Below, piece after piece: positions 17,842-26,866 of a stretch of DNA of 52,630 bases. The stretch covers positions 1-52,630 of the forward strand of contig JAQBVJ010000045.1 of assembly GCA_027623235.1 (NCBI GenBank), in the 5' to 3' direction. This DNA is from Planctomycetota bacterium. Its GTDB lineage: Bacteria > Planctomycetota > Planctomycetia > Planctomycetales > Planctomycetaceae. A model generated the notes under the pieces. That model did no database searches and was not told the DNA's origin. It was given only the letters and a program-made list of their open reading frames with translations. Each line of letters starts with the position of its first letter. The stretch's first letter is position 1. The translations under genes and the position numbers were made by a program.

Positions 17842-18570
17842 TCAGCGTTTCCGCCAGCGCAGTTCCAGGTTCTTCGACTCACCCGGAAGGAACCGGTAGC
17901 GGAACTGGATCGGCCTGTGACCGGTTCGCTCGAAGACAATTCTGTGGTCGCCGGGGTCCAGGTCGAATGTGACGTCTTCGGACGTCGGCAGGTTTGCTGA
18001 CCCATTCGCGATCACTTGCGAGTCGATCATGACGTGCGCTCCGTCGCGTTCGTCGAGCTTCCATTTCACTTTGAGGCTCGCGACGTCTGCCTTCTTTTCC
18101 TCAGGCTCTTCCCCCCCGAAAAATCCCGAGACCAGCACGATCGCAACAATGATCGACAGGATGCCGAGCGAAGCGGCTGAGATGACCGCAAATGACGGCA
18201 GCCTTGATGTCGGTTCGGATTGTGGCTGCGACGGTGGCTCCGCTGGCTGCGACGGTGGCTGATCCGCAAGTGTTGCCGCAGCGGCAGGCTGAAGCCGTGT
18301 TTTCAGGTCCGTATCGTAGGCCGACTTGGCCGCCGCATTGAGCAGGCATCGCCGAGCCGCCGCGATCTCATTCAGCAGCTTTTGAGATTCCGCCATATGA
18401 GGACCGGCGGCCATGTCCTGGAGGTAAGACATTCGCTGGTTGGCCGCCGCGTCGATGACGTCGGCATCGGCTTCGAACTCGGCGATTCCAAGCAGCCGGT
18501 AATGGTGAGGCGGCTGATGCTGCGGCGGGATTGCCAGCCACTTGTGGTAAGGATCAAACGCGTCGCTCAT
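17842..18570 (-). CDS. Planctomycete J-like domain protein with one membrane span
   Basis: Residues 1-90 form the lineage-typical DPYHKWLAIPP.....HHYRLLGI domain with LLNEIAAARRCLLNAAAKSAYD. It resembles a J domain in its helix pattern and YRLLG start but lacks HPD. A Pro/Gln/Ser-rich linker follows, then a membrane span at about 125-148 (FAVISAASLGILSIIVAIVLVSGFF). The C-terminal 85 residues (VKWKLDERDGAHVMIDSQVI...) resemble a PEGA-like beta domain. In related proteins this N-domain is often joined to kinases or other regulators. Orientation would place the J-like part in the cytoplasm. Function unknown. Confidence 0.8.
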   Translation of the reverse strand: MSDAFDPYHKWLAIPPQHQPPHHYRLLGIAEFEADADVIDAAANQRMSYLQDMAAGPHMAESQKLLNEIAAARRCLLNAAAKSAYDTDLKTRLQPAAAATLADQPPSQPAEPPSQPQSEPTSRLPSFAVISAASLGILSIIVAIVLVSGFFGGEEPEEKKADVASLKVKWKLDERDGAHVMIDSQVIANGSANLPTSEDVTFDLDPGDHRIVFERTGHRPIQFRYRFLPGESKNLELRWRKR

Positions 18571-18610
18571 GGTGCTTCTCAGTTGGCGTTGCTGGCATGA
18601 AAAGAGATTT

Positions 18611-18919
18611 CTACGCCGGTGTCAGAATTCGCAGTTCCGCGCCGAGAACCAGGTCCTTGACTTTCTCGCGATACACAAGCATGTGAGGCGCGACCAGGTG
18701 CGCGTTGAGATGTTCAAGGCTCTCCCACTTTTCGACGACGGTTACAACACACGGGCGATGAGTGACCTGCCGGGGCAGTCCCGCGTCGACATCGATGTTC
18801 GGGCCGTACTCGATGCAACCAGCTTCGGCGTGAACGGCCGGGACGAGGGCGTGAAACTCGGTGAGAAAATCGGCCAGCTTCCCGTCGGCAATCTGGATTT
18901 CCGCGATGACGTGAATCAT
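18611..18919 (-). CDS. Antibiotic biosynthesis monooxygenase (ABM) domain protein
   Basis: A 102-residue single ABM/YgiN-like ferredoxin-fold domain: MIHVIAEIQIADGKLADFL, then AEAGCIEYGPNIDV and VVTVVEKWESLEHLNAHLVAPHM. Such proteins act on quinones or other aromatics or serve as detoxifying monooxygenases, usually as dimers. The ATG at 18919 has AGGAA five bases upstream. A frame extending to 19141 has no similarity and would overlap the divergent gene. It is followed by the J-like gene on the same strand. Confidence 0.88.
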   Translation of the reverse strand: MIHVIAEIQIADGKLADFLTEFHALVPAVHAEAGCIEYGPNIDVDAGLPRQVTHRPCVVTVVEKWESLEHLNAHLVAPHMLVYREKVKDLVLGAELRILTPA

Positions 18920-19019
18920 GAGTTCCTTTCCGTGATACTCGATCAGAAGCGGCGAGTATACTGACCCGCCCAGCCGCTTCCGACCGATCCCGGGCGAACA
19001 TTCTGCCGAGGAAAAAACA

Positions 19020-19358
19020 ATGAGTGACAGGCTCCCTCGTTCCAGCAGTCGTGAATTGACGTTCGAAAACGGGACGGCCATCGGCATCAGCAATCGCTGG
19101 AATAAGGGGCAGTACTGCTCAATCCTGACCGAGGCCGGCATTGTCGGATGTGGAATCTACGACCTGGTGACGCCCGCAGAATTCGATCAGGCGATCGCAA
19201 TTGCCAAAGGCACTCCGGCAAACCCTCTGGTCGAACCAGAGGATTTATTTGAGGCAAAGATTGTAGGCTGCACGCCGAAAGCCGAGGGGTTTGGCATTTC
19301 CGTCGGCATGACCGGCCGCGAGGCTGTGGAGCTGATGCTCAAAGCGGAGACAACATAA
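19020..19358 (+). CDS. DUF1805 (YunC-like) domain protein
   Basis: A 112-residue protein. The N-terminal half reads TAIGISNRWNKGQYCSIL with an AGIVGCGIYDL core. The second half ends with GFGISVGMTGREAVELML, matching the DUF1805 signature GM(T/S)GxEAL. DUF1805 proteins are small cytoplasmic proteins of unsettled function. GAGGAAA lies six bases ahead of the ATG. It is divergent from the ABM gene, with a shared 100-base upstream region. Confidence 0.82.
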   Translation: MSDRLPRSSSRELTFENGTAIGISNRWNKGQYCSILTEAGIVGCGIYDLVTPAEFDQAIAIAKGTPANPLVEPEDLFEAKIVGCTPKAEGFGISVGMTGREAVELMLKAETT

Positions 19359-19437
19359 GACTCAGTCCGCTCGCCAACGGCTTTCGTCAGGCAGACAACT
19401 TCACAGATTCACAGATTTGAAAACGACTGGAGGCCGG

Positions 19438-20084
19438 ATGCAGATTCAGCTGGTAACCGACGCCCCGCTGAAATACTTCATTGTTGATGACTTCCTGCCG
19501 AAGGATCTGGCTGAGGAAATGATTGACGAAGTCGTTCGGCTTCGCTCAACGATGAAACCTGGCCGGATGCGGATTCAGAAGCAGGGCAAGTTCGTCAAGG
19601 AATTTAAAGCGATCATAAGAAGAACTTCGACTGCTTCATCGATTCGGTCTACCTCCAGGAGCGAGACAAGTCGGCCATCCTCAGCAATCTCAACCGACTG
19701 TTTTTCTCGAAGCCTCTGGTCACAGCGTTTCGCGAATCCGGAGATATGCTGTTCAGCTATCTGCTTCTTCGATCAAACTTCGATCAGACTCACCTGGCGG
19801 CGTACGGCAACGGGCACTACTACAAAAAGCACATCGATTTGCCGCCGTGCTTCTTGACCGCGAACGTGATGTTGTCCACCGAGCCACGCAAATTTCGTGG
19901 TGGCGATTTCGAAATCCACTGGTCGCCGGACGAGGTCACCAAAATCGCATTCGTCCCGCGCAGGATGGTGCTCTTCCCAAGTGCAGTTCAACATTGCGTC
20001 ACGAATATCGAGATGGACGAAGACCTCGACTTCCGCGACTGGCGGTTCAGCATGCAATACTGGCCGCAGTATCGGGAGCGGTAA
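19438..20084 (+). pseudogene. 2-oxoglutarate/Fe(II) oxygenase, split by a one-base deletion
   Basis: The ATG at 19438 has GGAGG four bases ahead and starts MQIQLVTDAPLKYFIVDDFL. The frame is good up to KEFKAI at about 19612 and then becomes Ser/Arg/Thr nonsense. Inserting one base there makes the frame continue as HKKNFDCFIDSVYL and on to the C-terminus at 20084. The restored protein is about 215 residues and has a prolyl-hydroxylase-like jelly-roll: HID metal motif (YKKHIDLPP), distal His in AVQHCVT, and 2-oxoglutarate Arg in DWRFSMQYW. All catalytic residues lie 3' of the deletion. An internal ATG at 19746 opens the second half, but it would lack the N-terminal 100 residues. Confidence 0.8.
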
Positions 20085-20137
20085 CGCAGGATCGGGAGCC
20101 GAAATTCGGTGGGCTTGCGCGGAGCCGCGACCACTTT

Positions 20138-21058
20138 TTACGGTCGGAGAGCGTTCAGCTGCTTCTGCGCTCGCTGTTGACGGGTACCGGAGGCCTTGCC
20201 GAGCGACTTCCGAAAGTAGAATTCGGCGTCGTTCAAATCGCCGCTCGAATTCGCCGTCATGCCTTTTCGGAAGTAGAGGTCAGCCAGCTCTTCATTCAGA
20301 GTTTGCGGCGGAGCAATCTGCGCACGTCGTGTCGGCTGCTCCTGAACTGGCTCCGATTGTGATTGAGCCACTGGCGACGTCGATTGATGAGCTGCTTCTT
20401 CCGAGACTGGCTGACTTCCGCTCGGCGCAACCCCGAAGAAAGTGAGGGCCAGGTTGGACCGATCGGCATTCGTCGCGGTTCTCGGCGGTTCACGCTGTTC
20501 GTCTGGTTTCTGACGCCCGAGATCCGTCGGCCGGAACCCGTTGGCGATCGCCTGCTGGACCGGACTCATCCCGTTGCCCGGGTGGAAGGCCGCGCCGGAC
20601 GGAATCGAGAACTGTCCGAAGCCGCCTCCAGGAACGATCGGTGTCAGGCCAAGAACGAACGGCCGTTGCGTCCCGCTGAAGAAGGAAGCGGGCTGACCTT
20701 GAAGAGACGTCAGCACTGGAGCAGTTGTTGAGCTGAACCGTGATGTTCCCTGAGCGAAATTGAAATTGAAGTTTCCGGTCCAGGGCCCGTTTCGAATCTG
20801 AAATCCGGACTGAATCCCGGCATTCGGATTGAAGCCGCCGAACGGTGGCGGAATCGGCCCGCCGTTATTGAAGGTGGCAAAGAATCCCGGCCGGCGGACG
20901 GACCAGCCGATGCCGCTGGATTCGAAAAAGCTCTCGCTGTTGGCCTGCAGAGGCGTCGATGTTGTGACCATTGTCTGAGCGAGGACTTGCTCGCCTGATT
21001 GAACACAAAACGCGAGGCCGATGAGAACAGCAATCGCGATCTGAAATAGTCGCGGCAT
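20138..21058 (-). CDS. Secreted protein of unknown function, TPR-like C-terminus
   Basis: A 306-residue protein. The start at 21058 gives a clean signal peptide, MPRLFQIAIAVLIGLAFCVQ with cleavage near VLAQ; upstream codons to 21145 look unrelated. The middle is rich in Phe, Gly, Asn and Pro (FFATFNNGGPIPPPFGGFNPN, FNFNFAQGTSRF), and the last 60 residues form one TPR-like helix pair (LADLYFRKGMTANSSGDLNDAEFYFRKSL). Similar Gly/Phe-rich secreted proteins occur in planctomycetes; function is unknown. Adjacent membrane proteins point to envelope work. Confidence 0.72.
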   Translation of the reverse strand: MPRLFQIAIAVLIGLAFCVQSGEQVLAQTMVTTSTPLQANSESFFESSGIGWSVRRPGFFATFNNGGPIPPPFGGFNPNAGIQSGFQIRNGPWTGNFNFNFAQGTSRFSSTTAPVLTSLQGQPASFFSGTQRPFVLGLTPIVPGGGFGQFSIPSGAAFHPGNGMSPVQQAIANGFRPTDLGRQKPDEQREPPRTATNADRSNLALTFFGVAPSGSQPVSEEAAHQSTSPVAQSQSEPVQEQPTRRAQIAPPQTLNEELADLYFRKGMTANSSGDLNDAEFYFRKSLGKASGTRQQRAQKQLNALRP

Positions 21059-21164
21059 GATTCCACTCCGTGCCCGTCTCCGTGATTCCCCTGAGCTCGA
21101 TGGCTCGCGAGCAGGAAGTATGCGGAAGCCGATGGGGAGAGACAAGAGGAGAGACTCGACGGAC

Positions 21165-22922
21165 TCACTCTGCCTCTTTGTGCTTCTCGGTCAGGCGGTA
21201 GATCGGAATGTACGGCAGCTTTCTCTCAAGTGACCATTCGACCTCAACACCTCGATGCTCACGCAGAAACTCAACCAGTAACGGCAGGCGGCTTTCGGGA
21301 CAGATCAGCCGCACGCGGTCGTCTCTGTAAAGAGCATCCATCAGGTCATCGATACCGTTCTCACGAAGAAACTGATGGTAGCGCGGGGACCGAGTGTCGC
21401 CGTCAGTATAGAGGAACTGGAGGTCGTGCCAGTCGCTCATCGTGTCGAACGGCGAGACGCGCTCAAACGGAAACTGCGGATTGGACACGCAGATATGGTC
21501 GGGCCCTCGCTTAAGCTGCGACATCGATTGCAGGAACCGGTCACGTATGACAAGTCCACATTGCGACTCTTTGAAATGGCCGAAGACCAGGAAAGCCGCC
21601 ATCGAGACGGAGGCGGCGATCAGTAACGCACCGGGAATCTGCCGTAACCGGGATTCCGACTTCTCCTCCGCTGCGCCGTCCGGAGGAAGCGATCGGTTTT
21701 GTCGGCCGCAGACTGAGATCGACAGGCTTGTAAAAAACGCTCCGGAAGTGATCGAGTAAAGGACGTGCGGAGGCATCTTCAAGAGTAAATACACCGCAGT
21801 GGTCAGCAGAATGGCTGCGAGCCAAACGGCGATCACTGCGAGTCGAACGCGATTCGATCCCGCGGCAGCCACCGCGCCGGACAGAAGCATCGCCAGCAGA
21901 ATGAGCTTGTCCGTTAATAACACTCTGCCGATACCCCACGTTGTGAGCAGCCAGGTGTGCGAGTCGGGAAATGCAGGCAGAAGCTGGTCATTTACTCGAC
22001 CGATCGACGCAGGCGAATAAACCGTCTCGTCAAAGTAGAGCCACCGATAGAAAAGTCGGGCATCGTTGTGGCTCCAGCCTGTAGAATCGAGCGTCTGCTG
22101 CGTCTCGCCCGACAGCTTCTTGTCGTTCTCCATGATGATTCGAGTGCTTGCGAAACGGTTGTTAATCAGACTGGCCATTGGTCGTTCGAATTCCTTGAAC
22201 CGGCTCCATTCGGGCGAAGATTCAACGGCTCGTTGCGACCATGCCTGTAGTCCGATCATGACGCCGATTGCTGCGGCGGCCAGGATCAAGTGTTTCCGCA
22301 CAGCCACTGTTTTCCAGCAGCTGACTGCCAGGACGATCCCAATCGGGAAACAGACAACTCCCATCAGGAGTACGGCGTGCCAGCGAATGAGTCCGGACAG
22401 GATGACGAATCCCCAGCCCGTAACCATTGTGCTGATTCGCCTCCCTTTTGTTTTCTCCGAGTCGTTGCCACCTTCTTCAAGAATGGCGGACGCAAGTAAC
22501 GACACACCCGCCAGCGCCATCAGTGTCGACGTTGTTGTGAATTGCAGCGCTACCCAGAAGTACGACCCCATTCCGACGCAAAACGCGACGACGGCGATTC
22601 GTGTTCGCGTGTCTTGCGCTACGCGGCACCACGCAAAGCAGATCGCGAAATGAGCGAGCAGATGGCAGCCGGTCAGATAGAGTCTGTACCAGGGCACATC
22701 AGGCCTGGCCGAGTAGAGCCGGCTGAGCCCGAGTCCGATCAATCGGTTGGAGTACAGCAGATCGGCCGACGGGCCGCCCGGCACGCAGGCTCCTGAGACG
22801 AACATCGTCGAGCGAACGTCGTCCGTGTTTCCTCCGTAAGTCGTAATTCCCTCGTAATGTGGCCGCAGGCCGAACCACACCAGCGCGGCCAGTACGAAGA
22901 CGAGGCCAGATGCGCAGCTCAA
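21165..22922 (-). CDS. Large multi-span membrane protein, possible GT-C transferase
   Basis: A 585-residue protein with about ten to twelve hydrophobic segments and a soluble C-terminal tail of about 120 residues. The first external loop contains YGGNTDDVRSTMFVSG, with an acidic pair where GT-C transferases have their catalytic Asp. I cannot place it in a named family. The only possible start close to the N-terminus is a TTG at 22922; no ATG or GTG exists between the stop of the preceding gene (TAG 22980-22982) and this point, and the two frames are the same. Together with the next two genes it forms a plausible glycan or lipid-linked sugar locus. Confidence 0.65.
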   Translation of the reverse strand: MSCASGLVFVLAALVWFGLRPHYEGITTYGGNTDDVRSTMFVSGACVPGGPSADLLYSNRLIGLGLSRLYSARPDVPWYRLYLTGCHLLAHFAICFAWCRVAQDTRTRIAVVAFCVGMGSYFWVALQFTTTSTLMALAGVSLLASAILEEGGNDSEKTKGRRISTMVTGWGFVILSGLIRWHAVLLMGVVCFPIGIVLAVSCWKTVAVRKHLILAAAAIGVMIGLQAWSQRAVESSPEWSRFKEFERPMASLINNRFASTRIIMENDKKLSGETQQTLDSTGWSHNDARLFYRWLYFDETVYSPASIGRVNDQLLPAFPDSHTWLLTTWGIGRVLLTDKLILLAMLLSGAVAAAGSNRVRLAVIAVWLAAILLTTAVYLLLKMPPHVLYSITSGAFFTSLSISVCGRQNRSLPPDGAAEEKSESRLRQIPGALLIAASVSMAAFLVFGHFKESQCGLVIRDRFLQSMSQLKRGPDHICVSNPQFPFERVSPFDTMSDWHDLQFLYTDGDTRSPRYHQFLRENGIDDLMDALYRDDRVRLICPESRLPLLVEFLREHRGVEVEWSLERKLPYIPIYRLTEKHKEAE

Positions 22923-22979
22923 TGCTGACAGCTTCGTCGACTCAGCGGGCTGAGGAATGCCGGTTGACTGAGGACGAAT

Positions 22980-24497
22980 CTACCTTGCAGGCTGGTCAGG
23001 TTCGGGCCGGAGCAAGGACTCGCGAACGATCCATTCCCGGGTTCCACCCGCGTCCGCGTCCTCGCGATGCCAGGCTGAAATCTTCGCGGTGATTCGCTCT
23101 CGATCGATGGCATCCGGTTTGTAGCGAGCCAGTGTTTCTTCGAGGACCGAAATGGCAGAACGATCCTCACCAGCCTGGTGAAGCATCATCGCGTACTGAA
23201 TGCGGACAATCGGAAGTTCCGGGACGCGAGTCATTGTGTGTTCCCACAATGCCCGGTCGTTCTCCCACACGGGCAGGTGTTGTCGGGTTGCGATTAGCAG
23301 CGCGATCACGGCTGCGATCGGAACCGTTGCCCGGGCGTGTTGAAGGCGGCATCCTCGCAGCCAGGTTGTCTGCTGTTTGACCGCCGGTCCTGACGCAAGG
23401 AGTTCTCTCCACAGGAAACACAGTCCGCAGGAGACTGCAGCGAAAAACGGAATGGCCGGCATGTAGAGGTACCGGTCATTCATCAGCGTTGTCAGTGGAG
23501 TCAGGTTGAGCACCGGCAGCAGCAGGATCAGCCACGAGGCGGCGGCCAGAACCAGCAGAGGCGTAACTCTCCGAAGCTTCCAGACAACCGCACCGAAAAC
23601 ACCCCACGCCAAAGTGGCGACGATCACCTGACCCGCGATGCCCGAAACGGGCGGGTTGTAAAGGACGCTGAGTCCGCTCGGCCAAAGCAGCATGCCGACA
23701 TAGCGCCAGAGGATGATCGAATCGACGCCGAGGATTTCCAGCTTGCTCAAGATCAAGTGGCTTCGGATCCCGCCCAGCGTCGTGCCTTGAGCTGACATCG
23801 TCGTCACAAGCAGCCAGACGGAAAGCATTCCGGTTGCAAACTGCCCGGCCAATGCTTCCTTGAATTTCCGCTTGCAGATCAGCATGTCGTAAAGCAGAAC
23901 GATTGCCGGTACGACGATGGTCAGCGCTTTGGAAAACAGGGCCAGCAGAAAAAACACGAATCCCCACACGTCCTGGCGAGGCGTCCGCTCCGGCCGCAGC
24001 CGGCAGATCAGGTGAGCGAGAATGAACGTCCCGCAAAGCAGTCCCTTCATCGACGAGACCCACGCGACAGACTCAATCTGCACCGGATGTACCGCAAACA
24101 TCGCCGCTGTCATCCATCCCGCCGCCCGGTTTCTTGAGACCTGCGAAACGAGGACGAACACCAGCACCGAATTCACGGCATGAAGAAACACGTTGAAAAT
24201 GTGGTAGCCCGCTGGTTCAAGTCCGAAGAACGTGTGCTCAACGAGGTACGCGAAAATTGTCAGCGGAGCGTAGTTGCGATTGATGACGTCAGTGGCGATC
24301 GCCTTGAGATTGGAAAGCTCCCACGACCCAAGATACGGATTCCTTAAGACATACCAGGTGTCGTCCCAGTTCACAAAGTCAAACGACTGCACGGGCCAGT
24401 AGGCAATTCCGACGAGGACGCAAAGCAGAGTCGACCACAGCGCGAATTGCCGTCGCTCTCTACGAGCGGTTTCGGCGGTTCTGTCCAGCGAATTCAC
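22980..24497 (-). CDS. TMTC-like membrane glycosyltransferase (GT-C) with short tail repeats
   Basis: A 505-residue membrane protein. The N-terminal span is followed by SFDFVNWDDTWYVLRNPY, the acidic first-loop motif of TMTC/PMT-like GT-C transferases, then NRNYAPLTIFAYLVEHTFFGLEPAGYHIFNVFLH, typical of bacterial relatives that O-glycosylate proteins or lipids from polyprenyl-phosphate sugars. About ten further spans follow. The last 100 residues look TPR-like (VRIQYAMMLHQAGEDRSAISVLEETL). I chose the GTG at 24497, preceded by GGAG with a seven-base gap. The frame is open to 24911, but the extra residues are low in sense content. Confidence 0.8.
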   Translation of the reverse strand: MNSLDRTAETARRERRQFALWSTLLCVLVGIAYWPVQSFDFVNWDDTWYVLRNPYLGSWELSNLKAIATDVINRNYAPLTIFAYLVEHTFFGLEPAGYHIFNVFLHAVNSVLVFVLVSQVSRNRAAGWMTAAMFAVHPVQIESVAWVSSMKGLLCGTFILAHLICRLRPERTPRQDVWGFVFFLLALFSKALTIVVPAIVLLYDMLICKRKFKEALAGQFATGMLSVWLLVTTMSAQGTTLGGIRSHLILSKLEILGVDSIILWRYVGMLLWPSGLSVLYNPPVSGIAGQVIVATLAWGVFGAVVWKLRRVTPLLVLAAASWLILLLPVLNLTPLTTLMNDRYLYMPAIPFFAAVSCGLCFLWRELLASGPAVKQQTTWLRGCRLQHARATVPIAAVIALLIATRQHLPVWENDRALWEHTMTRVPELPIVRIQYAMMLHQAGEDRSAISVLEETLARYKPDAIDRERITAKISAWHREDADAGGTREWIVRESLLRPEPDQPAR

Positions 24498-25107
24498 AAT
24501 CAGTCTCCGATGCAGGTTCCTGCGGAAACATACTGTGAAGTCGTGTTCTCGTCCGACAGTCACTTCGATCATTGGCCACTTCGTGCCGTTCGCAAATGCC
24601 CCTTTACTCTGACCGGACTCAGCCCGACAGTCGGTACGACCGGCCACGCGTTGTAGCCGATTCAATCGATAACCGCGGTGGGAAGTGTCATCGATTCCGA
24701 CGGGGAGGCCGGTCAGATTGAGGTAGAGTTCGGCTCGAACCGTTTTCAGAATCAGGAGCGAGCCCGAAAACGACCCAAAGCGAAAAATGATGTTCCGCGT
24801 TTTGAGTCGCGAAGCGACGTCATGCAATAGCCTGGGGTGCAAACCCCAGGAACGTGGTGCGCGTAGGGGTGAGCCGCGAGGCGGCGTCATGAGGTTGCAC
24901 ATTGGACTCATGCCGCTGCTTCGCAGCTCAGACGCTCGGACTCCCGAATACCTAAGGTTTGCTATCGCATGCCACCGCTACGCGGTTTGAAAACGCGCAA
25001 CATGAAAAACGTAAGCCAGGGCGAAAGTCGTTCGATCGAGAGCGCTTCTCAAACGGAATGACCTTGGAACTGCAAACCGACCAGTCGAAACTGCCAGGAA
25101 TTTGAGG
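24498..25107. other. Gene-free stretch with palindromic repeats
   Basis: About 610 bases between divergent genes. At 24827-24850 a perfect palindromic word occurs, CCTGGGGTGCAAACCCCAGG with flanks. It is followed by GCCGCGAGGCGGCGTCATG-type units (24850-24990) and another unit, GCCGCTGCTTCGCAGC. The bases around these, such as GCGTCATGAGGTTGC, recur within the block. No gene is supported. This is the most repeat-rich intergenic stretch of the window. Confidence 0.6.
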
Positions 25108-25959
25108 ATGGCTGACGAAAACCCAACATCGGCTGCGAACGGTGTCCGCACCGATGATGTTCTCGGCGAAGTCAATCCGCTGCTCGCCAGTGTGCCTGAC
25201 AACGGGGAAACATCACCGAAAGTCGTCGTCGTCATGCCCGCCTACAATGCGGCGTCGACTCTCGAAAAGACGATCGCCGACATTCCTCGCGGGTCGGTCG
25301 ACGAGATCATTCTCGTCGACGACTGCAGCACGGATAACACCGTCGAACTGGCTCGGCATCTGGGCCTCACCGTGGTTCCTCACGAAAAAAACCGTGGGTA
25401 CGGCGGCAACCAGAAAACGTGCTATACGCACGCGCTCGAACGGGGAGCGGACTACGTCGTGATGGTCCACCCGGACTACCAGTACGACAGCCGAGTCATC
25501 GACGTCGCCGTGAAGACGATGCAGTTGGGCATTCTCGATTTTGTGATGGGCTGCCGAATTCGGACTCGTAAAGAGACGCTCGACGGCGGCATGCCGGTTT
25601 ACAAATACCTGGCAAACCGGTTTCTAACGACTGTCGAAAACGTCGCGCTCGGTCAGAACCTCGGAGACTTTCACAGCGGCTTTCGAGCGTACCGGCGGGA
25701 AGTTCTGGAGACGATTCCCTGGATGGACAATTCCGAGGACTTCGTTTTTGACAGCCAGTTCCTCGCGCAGGCGGTGCATTTCGGCTTCAAAATCGGAGAC
25801 ATTCCGGTCCCGGTGAGGTACTTCGACGAAGCCTCCAGCATCAACTTCAGCCGCAGCATGAAATACGGCCTGTGCACGCTGGGAGTTCTCGCGGTCTACT
25901 GGATGAACCGGCTGGGGCTGAGAAAGTCCAAGCTGTTTCGAGCGACCGACTCTTCGTAG
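25108..25959 (+). CDS. GT2-family glycosyltransferase (DPM1/DolP-sugar synthase-like)
   Basis: A 283-residue GT-A enzyme. [16 protein letters not shown] is followed by the nucleotide-sugar acidic site [13 protein letters not shown], a [10 protein letters not shown] segment, then [12 protein letters not shown], and [13 protein letters not shown] and [12 protein letters not shown], typical of the dolichyl-phosphate mannose or glucose synthase-like subfamily. It would make a polyprenyl-phosphate sugar for the adjacent GT-C membrane proteins. The ATG at 25108 has AGGAA nine bases upstream, and the C-terminus lacks membrane spans. Its stop TAG (25957-25959) is the first triplet of a palindromic element. 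Confidence 0.88.
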   Translation: MADENPTSAANGVRTDDVLGEVNPLLASVPDNGETSPKVVVVMPAYNAASTLEKTIADIPRGSVDEIILVDDCSTDNTVELARHLGLTVVPHEKNRGYGGNQKTCYTHALERGADYVVMVHPDYQYDSRVIDVAVKTMQLGILDFVMGCRIRTRKETLDGGMPVYKYLANRFLTTVENVALGQNLGDFHSGFRAYRREVLETIPWMDNSEDFVFDSQFLAQAVHFGFKIGDIPVPVRYFDEASSINFSRSMKYGLCTLGVLAVYWMNRLGLRKSKLFRATDSS

Positions 25960-26031
25960 GTCAGGCTCCGTCTGACGGAGTTGCTGAAAGATTTCTGCCT
26001 CGGATCACTTCGTCAGGCACAGCCTGACCTA
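25957..26031. repeat. Bipartite palindromic element, GTCAGGC family, supplying two stops
   Basis: Left word TAGGTCAGGCTCCGTCTGAC (25957-25976) and its inverted copy at the right end, read inward from 26031 as TAGGTCAGGCTGTGCCTGAC, flank a spacer of about 35 bases. Each word folds into a 7-bp hairpin. TAG of the left word is the stop of the GT2 gene and TAG of the right word is the stop of the convergent DUF1080 gene. A second copy is at 30127-30228. Confidence 0.88.
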
Positions 26032-26841
26032 CTCTTGCGCGGCCTTCTTTCGGGCGTCCTCACGTCGTTGGACGATGCCTTCGAGTTTCTTGCGTTCAGC
26101 CTCCAGCACTTCGTCACTGATCTTTGCCGGCTGGACGGTTTTGTGGCCTATGTCCTCATCCTGGGGAATCGCCCGCAGCTTGATTGCGCGATACCAGACC
26201 GGATCGCCATGGTCCTGCAGATACAGTGATCCGCCTCGCGCGGCCAGGTCGGCTCCGCGTTTTTTCAGCAGGTCCACATTGAAGGCCCATTCTTTGTCGG
26301 CGTAGTCAAAGTCGATGACCTTCTCGCCGTTCAGCCAGTGCTGGATGACGCGGCCTTTGCAGACGATCCGGCCTTCATTCCACTCGCCGACAGGCTTCGT
26401 GACGTCTTTCGAAGGAGCCATGCAGAAGTAGACCGACGCGGCACTCGTCCGCGGATTCTTCCCGTCGATGTGAACATCGTTGTCGAGAATCTGGTACTCG
26501 TATTGCCCCGGGCGATAGTAGATGCCGCTGTTGCTGCCTTTTCCGACATTCCACTGAAACCGCAGCTCAAAATCGTCCGGCACCTTTTTCGTTGTGAAGG
26601 TGAGGTTGCCGCCGCTGCCTTCGCGAGTGGCTGCACCGTCCTCGACTTTCCAGTTGCCACCGTGCTTCCAGCCGGAAAGGTCTGTTCCGTTGAAGACGAG
26701 TTCGAATCCGGCTTTCTCTTCATCCTCGCTGAGCGAATTCGGATCACCGGCCTCGGCCGATAGGTTGAAGAGGTTCCCGACGCCAATGCCAATTGCAAGA
26801 GCGGTCAGGCCGACAACAAAAAGCCGAGTTGTTTTCTTCAT
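26029..26841 (-). CDS. Secreted DUF1080 (3-keto-disaccharide hydrolase-like) protein
   Basis: A 270-residue protein with signal peptide MKKTTRLFVVGLTALAIGIG. The domain reads FELVFNGTDLSGWKHGG.WKVEDGAATREGSGGNLTFT, then YYRPGQYEYQILDN and GEWNEGRIVCKGRVIQHWLNG, the concanavalin-like fold of DUF1080, some members of which hydrolyse 3-keto sugars. The fold ends by residue 215 and the last 50 residues are charged and coiled-coil-like (KISDEVLEAERKKLEG). Stop TAG is part of a palindromic element. It shares orientation with the DUF1501 gene upstream, with a second element between the two. Confidence 0.9.
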   Translation of the reverse strand: MKKTTRLFVVGLTALAIGIGVGNLFNLSAEAGDPNSLSEDEEKAGFELVFNGTDLSGWKHGGNWKVEDGAATREGSGGNLTFTTKKVPDDFELRFQWNVGKGSNSGIYYRPGQYEYQILDNDVHIDGKNPRTSAASVYFCMAPSKDVTKPVGEWNEGRIVCKGRVIQHWLNGEKVIDFDYADKEWAFNVDLLKKRGADLAARGGSLYLQDHGDPVWYRAIKLRAIPQDEDIGHKTVQPAKISDEVLEAERKKLEGIVQRREDARKKAAQE

Positions 26842-26866
26842 GGATGTTTCCTCACGGCTTGTCGGG

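Noticed and set aside
2009..24497. TAG as a recoded sense codon in this organism, from in-frame TAGs in FHA, FadL and the 22980 junction
   Set aside because: TAG ends many intact genes here, such as tsaB, GT2, cbiX, sdhB and M81, at natural C-termini. Gene decay explains the rest better.
25957..26031. Simple rho-independent terminator between convergent genes
   Set aside because: The hairpins have no T-run on either strand, and the same words also occur inside an operon and inside a gene. A terminator role is possible but is not shown.
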